The translations under genes were made by a program, and so were the position numbers. Positions 22,769 to 25,652 of a DNA stretch of 25,652 nucleotides are shown here, piece by piece; the stretch's first letter is position 1; each line of letters starts with the position of its first letter. The notes below the pieces were generated by a model, which made no database searches, was not told where the DNA came from, and saw only the letters and a program-made list of their open reading frames with translations. Origin of the DNA: an uncultured Sulfuricurvum sp. (GTDB lineage: Bacteria > Campylobacterota > Campylobacteria > Campylobacterales > Sulfurimonadaceae); NCBI RefSeq assembly GCF_937936435.1, contig NZ_CALDDG010000042.1, positions 1-25,652 on the forward strand. The letters are read 5' to 3'.

Positions 22769-23392
22769 ATGACAATTACGGTTCGCAAAGCTTCCGAGAC
22801 GGATATTGACATCGTTGCCCAAGCCTTGCTTGAGGGATCTCGTGCAGGCAAGAAAATCGGTTTATTTGATTTGGTGTTCAATATTTCCGATACGGAACTC
22901 TTATTGGGGCATCTTAAACGGCTCGCTACCACTTCGACAAAAAGCTATTGCCATTTTTCCAACTTTTTTATCGCGATGGTCGGAACCGAAAAAGCCGGAG
23001 TCATCTGCGGATACGAGCCGCGTATAGCCACCCATGAAATCTTTACGAAGGCGCTCGAAGAGATCGGATTCGATGAAAGCTATCACGAACGGATCGCCGC
23101 GTATCTGTTGTGCGAAGGGGAGACGGACAATAAAACCTTCGTTCTCGATTTTTTAATGGTACAACCTGAGTTCAAAACGTTTGATGTCTATAAAGAACTG
23201 ATCGGCAAAAGCATGCTCACTGCCCGCCTCAAAGGGTACCGTAAAGTCCAGACTCCGGTAGAGATCGGTTCGGCCGAAATTGAAATGATCTACAAAAAAC
23301 TCGGCTTTACCGTCATCGACGAGAAACGGAGCGAATACTACAAAGAACAATTCGACCGCCCCGGGATTTTACGCCTTCAGATGATCTTGTAA
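22769..23392 (+). CDS. GNAT-family N-acetyltransferase
   Basis: A 207-residue protein that begins ITVRKASETDIDIVAQAL, the usual GNAT first strand and helix. It contains VLDFLMVQPEFK near 127-138 (strand 4 and the acetyl-CoA-binding loop). It ends with the GNAT-like IEMIYKKLGFTVIDEKRSEYY, whose length and order fit the fold. The substrate is unknown; it could be a protein, amine or antibiotic. GAGG lies before the ATG. Its stop codon TAA (23390-23392) overlaps the ribosome-binding site of the antiporter gene, so ribosomes ending here could restart there. It is first of a tight operon with an antiporter and a two-component system. Confidence 0.82.
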   Translation: MTITVRKASETDIDIVAQALLEGSRAGKKIGLFDLVFNISDTELLLGHLKRLATTSTKSYCHFSNFFIAMVGTEKAGVICGYEPRIATHEIFTKALEEIGFDESYHERIAAYLLCEGETDNKTFVLDFLMVQPEFKTFDVYKELIGKSMLTARLKGYRKVQTPVEIGSAEIEMIYKKLGFTVIDEKRSEYYKEQFDRPGILRLQMIL

Positions 23393-23396
23393 GGGG
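23391..23396 (+). promoter_or_regulatory. Ribosome-binding site AAGGGG of the antiporter, points to an ATC start
   Basis: AAGGGG overlaps the GNAT stop codon and is followed by a six-base spacer (TCTGCC) and then ATC at 23403. The spacing is ideal for initiation. No ATG, GTG, TTG or CTG occurs in this frame between the stop TGA at 23382 and the GTG at 23496. Confidence 0.7.
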
Positions 23397-23402
23397 TCTG
23401 CC

Positions 23403-24779
23403 ATCGAATACGGTATTCTCGGGCTCATTCCTCCCGCTGTCGCTATCTTTCTCGCTTTTTACAGCCGTTCAGTCTTCATCGCTCTCGCTGCCGCAGTGGT
23501 GGTAGGAGAGATCATCATTTCCGGATTCAATCCTCTCAACACCGTTTCGCTTACGTTTGAGCGTTTCATCCATTTATTACAAGAAGGCTGGGTTTTAAAA
23601 ACCCTCGCATTTGCAATCATGGTGGGGTCGGTCATGGCATTGATCGAACGCAGCGGAGGGGTCGGCGGACTGGTCCATGAACTCAGTATCCGCCGCTCAT
23701 GGGTTCAGAGCAAACGGAGCGCATTGATCCCGAGCTTTATCGCTGGGATCATCATATTTATCGAATCCTCCATCACATCGCTTGTAGCGGGGGCGATCGG
23801 CAAACCTTTCTGTGACCGCTACGGCATCAGTCGTGCCAAGCTCGCCTTCGTATGCGATTCGACTTCCGCACCGATGTGTTCTCTGCTCCCGATCAACGGA
23901 TGGGGTGCCCTTTTGCTCGGCCTTATCGGCGGACAGATCACGGCCGGGCTGATATCGGGGCAGGAGGGACGATGGCTTCTTGAAGCGGTTGTATTTAATT
24001 TTTATGCTTATATAGCTTTGATCGTCACCTTTGCCGTCATCTGGTTCGGTATCGATATCGGTCCGATGCGCCGCACTCTCCCTAATCCTCCTACGGAAGA
24101 GATAGTAGACGGCAGCCCCTCTTCGGTATTTTTGTTCATTTGGCCGGTTGTCTGGATGATTGCGGGGGTAATCGGCTTTATGCTTATCACCGGCGGCGGC
24201 AATCTGCTGGAGGGTTCGGGTTCCACCTCTATATTCTATGCCCTGCTTCTTACTCTGGTTTTGACATGGATCTATTATCGTTCGATGGGTGTCATGACGA
24301 GCCGGGAATTTTTTACAACCGTATTCGCAGGGGCCAAATCTCTTACGCCGATTGCTATGATTTTGTTGTTTGCTTTTGCGATCGGCGGAGTGAGTTCGGA
24401 TATGAAAGTGGGGCACTATCTAGCCTCTTTTATCGGCGATTATCTCCCGAGTGCTTATATTGCCGGAGCGATTTTCGTCTTTGCCGCCGTTATTGCGTTT
24501 GCGACAGGGACCAGTTGGGGGACATTTAGCATTATGCTCCCCATCGCCGTCCCCTTGGCCGTCGGGCTCGATGCTCCGGTCGCGTTATGTATGGGAGCCG
24601 TTATATCAGGGGGTGTTTTCGGCGATCACTGTTCCCCGATTTCCGATACGACCATCATCTCTTCGATGGCAAGCGGATGTGAAGTGGGCGAACACGTGCG
24701 GACCCAGCTCCCCTATGCACTGATCTCCGCTCTCATTGCCTTGCTTTTATTCATTATTGCCGGAGTCGCCCTGTCATGA
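23403..24779 (+). CDS. nhaC: NhaC-family Na+/H+ antiporter (probable ATC start)
   Basis: An inner-membrane protein with about eleven hydrophobic segments, of the NhaC (Na+/H+ antiporter, also MleN-like) family. The signature region GGVFGDHCSPISDTTIISS is clear near the C-terminus, and an inner repeat is suggested by FVCDSTSAPMCSLLPINGWG. The first usual start codon, GTG at 23496, would lose the first membrane segment. The frame is coding well before that: IEYGILGLIPPAVAIFLAFY is a typical NhaC N-terminus. From ATC at 23403 the protein has 458 residues, a normal family length, and the codon has a perfectly spaced AAGGGG. So ATC is either a real rare start or an ATG changed by mutation or error. 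The stop overlaps the next ATG (ATGA), coupling it to the response regulator. Confidence 0.88.
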   Translation: MEYGILGLIPPAVAIFLAFYSRSVFIALAAAVVVGEIIISGFNPLNTVSLTFERFIHLLQEGWVLKTLAFAIMVGSVMALIERSGGVGGLVHELSIRRSWVQSKRSALIPSFIAGIIIFIESSITSLVAGAIGKPFCDRYGISRAKLAFVCDSTSAPMCSLLPINGWGALLLGLIGGQITAGLISGQEGRWLLEAVVFNFYAYIALIVTFAVIWFGIDIGPMRRTLPNPPTEEIVDGSPSSVFLFIWPVVWMIAGVIGFMLITGGGNLLEGSGSTSIFYALLLTLVLTWIYYRSMGVMTSREFFTTVFAGAKSLTPIAMILLFAFAIGGVSSDMKVGHYLASFIGDYLPSAYIAGAIFVFAAVIAFATGTSWGTFSIMLPIAVPLAVGLDAPVALCMGAVISGGVFGDHCSPISDTTIISSMASGCEVGEHVRTQLPYALISALIALLLFIIAGVALS

Positions 24780-25444
24780 AAAAATCAAAACTTCTTTTCC
24801 TCGAAGACGATCCCAATCTTTCCGAAAGTGTCAGTGAATATCTCGAAGAGCAAGGATACGAAGTCGTATGCGTCTATGACGCCTCATCGGCTGAAGACAT
24901 CCTCTTTGAACAGAAATTCGATCTGCTGCTTTTGGATGTCAATGTTCCTGGAGGAGACGGCTTTTCTCTCCTCAAATCAAGCCGCAAAGAAGGAAACTCC
25001 ACCCCCGCTATTTTCATCACTTCCCGCAATGCGATGAACGACGTCGAAGAGGGATTTCTCAGCGGAGGGGATGACTACATCCGCAAACCCTACGAGCTCA
25101 AAGAGTTGCTGCTGCGGATACAAACGATTCTCAAACGCAATTTTTACCACAACCCTTCCGAAACCTTGTCCCTGAGCGATTCGATCGCCTACGACATCGA
25201 TAATCAGGTACTCACGGTCGATGGGAAAGAGCAACCGTTGCAGCTTAAAGAGCATAAGCTTCTAAAACTCTTTATCCAGCATAAAAACGAGCTCCTCTCC
25301 CATGAAGTGATTATGGAACATCTATGGGATTACGATGAAACACCGAGCGACGGTTCGCTTCGCACCTACATCAAAACTCTGCGCAAACTTTTAGGAAAGG
25401 ATCGCATTGTCAGCCACAAACGCCTCGGGTATCAATTTCGCTAA
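24776..25444 (+). CDS. OmpR-family two-component response regulator
   Basis: A 222-residue transcription regulator. The receiver domain (1-120) has the acidic pair Asp11-Asp12, the phosphoacceptor Asp54 (LLLDVNVPGGDG), Thr82 and Lys104 (RKPYELKEL). The C-terminal winged helix (about 125-222) has LQLKEHKLLKLFIQHKNE, EHLWDY, SDGSLRTYIKTLRKLLG and ends in HKRLGYQFR, all typical of OmpR/PhoB type. It overlaps the antiporter gene by four bases (ATGA) and the histidine kinase by 38. It probably controls this operon or a stress response tied to ions or pH; that is inference from position only. Confidence 0.95.
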   Translation: MKKSKLLFLEDDPNLSESVSEYLEEQGYEVVCVYDASSAEDILFEQKFDLLLLDVNVPGGDGFSLLKSSRKEGNSTPAIFITSRNAMNDVEEGFLSGGDDYIRKPYELKELLLRIQTILKRNFYHNPSETLSLSDSIAYDIDNQVLTVDGKEQPLQLKEHKLLKLFIQHKNELLSHEVIMEHLWDYDETPSDGSLRTYIKTLRKLLGKDRIVSHKRLGYQFR

Positions 25445-25652
25445 ATACCGGACCCTGCGAAACTTTTTAGCCCTCTATGGGGTGATGAGCATCCTTATTC
25501 TCTCCCTTATGGCGATGCTCTATTACGAATCGATGAAAGCCCAAATGCTCTCGTCACATCGTCTGGCGATGCAGCTGGAGAGCGAATCGTATGTTCCCCG
25601 GCTGAAAAAATGGCTCGAAAGCGGTCACGACCTCACTGCGTTTCCCAAAGAC
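25407..25652 (+). CDS. Sensor histidine kinase, N-terminal fragment (runs off the window)
   Basis: Only 82 residues are inside the window. The start is a TTG at 25407, with AAAGG six bases upstream, inside the 3' end of the response regulator gene in the +1 frame. It gives MSATNASGINFAKYRTLRNF, then a membrane helix (about 19-39, LALYGVMSILILSLMAMLYY) and the start of a periplasmic sensor part. A short cytosolic stretch with KYRTLRNFL before the first helix is typical of Campylobacterota sensor kinases. No kinase motif is visible yet, so the call rests on the pairing with the response regulator and this N-terminus. Confidence 0.75.
   Translation, partial: MSATNASGINFAKYRTLRNFLALYGVMSILILSLMAMLYYESMKAQMLSSHRLAMQLESESYVPRLKKWLESGHDLTAFPKD

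Noticed and set aside
23697..24416. A 239-residue open frame opposite the antiporter
   Set aside because: Its composition (Arg, His, Asp, Pro rich) mirrors membrane-protein codons on the other strand; no ribosome-binding site or known domain.
23496..24779. GTG at 23496 as the true antiporter start
   Set aside because: It removes the first membrane segment and has no ribosome-binding site, while the upstream frame is clearly NhaC-like.
1..25652. CRISPR arrays, insertion sequences, phage genes, tRNA or rRNA
   Set aside because: I saw no regularly spaced repeats, transposase or integrase motifs, or tRNA/rRNA-like stretches in the gaps, which are all shorter than 300 bases.

Overview
The window looks like chromosomal DNA of a Campylobacterota (epsilonproteobacterial) chemolithotroph, most like Sulfuricurvum or Sulfurimonas. 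That placement is inferred from gene content and style, not from a search. The support is a short Campylobacterota-type PriA, a CheZ-like protein of the Helicobacter type, a glutamine synthetase lacking the adenylylation tyrosine, a glyQ with no adjacent glyS, a di-haem cytochrome c peroxidase, several pseudopilins, and promoters that are mostly extended -10 boxes (TGnTATAAT-like) without a clear -35. There is no sign of phage, insertion sequence, CRISPR, rRNA or tRNA.

Region 1 (1-5467, all minus strand): a run of three type II-secretion-like pseudopilin genes, then priA, ispG and the 5' part of dnaB. Spacing is tight from the second pseudopilin to dnaB: a 14-base overlap, a 4-base gap, a 39-base gap, then a TGATG overlap. 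Replication restart, replicative helicase and isoprenoid synthesis thus sit downstream of secretion/DNA-uptake-type genes. Two inverted repeats separate the first pseudopilin from the rest.

Region 2 (5639-8764): a small NifX/DinG-cofactor-type metal-cluster protein and pckA on the plus strand, each followed by a hairpin, then a second pseudopilin pair on the minus strand.

Region 3 (8905-11963): glnA and a PHP-family histidinol phosphatase on the minus strand, and a divergent cheZ-like gene whose promoter overlaps that of the phosphatase.

Region 4 (12076-15357, plus strand): a U32-family (TrhP/YegQ-like) protein, purE, a small coiled-coil protein, and a DUF89/ARMT1-like phosphatase coupled to it by an ATGA overlap.

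Region 5 (15350-22699): a membrane diguanylate cyclase with two stacked periplasmic solute-binding domains, divergent from glyQ; then a RecD2-like helicase, a di-haem peroxidase, and a convergent L,D-transpeptidase.

Region 6 (22769-25652, plus strand): a compact operon of a GNAT acetyltransferase, an NhaC-family antiporter, an OmpR-type response regulator and the start of its histidine kinase. The antiporter has no usual start codon; an ideal ribosome-binding site points to an ATC codon. This is the most unusual single observation in the window.

Most of the window is core metabolism and information processing. The points most worth following are the ATC start, the two candidate leaderless mRNAs (ispG, recD2), the pseudopilin clusters with their palindromes, the CheZ with CheY-binding-like motifs at both ends, and the dual-sensor diguanylate cyclase.
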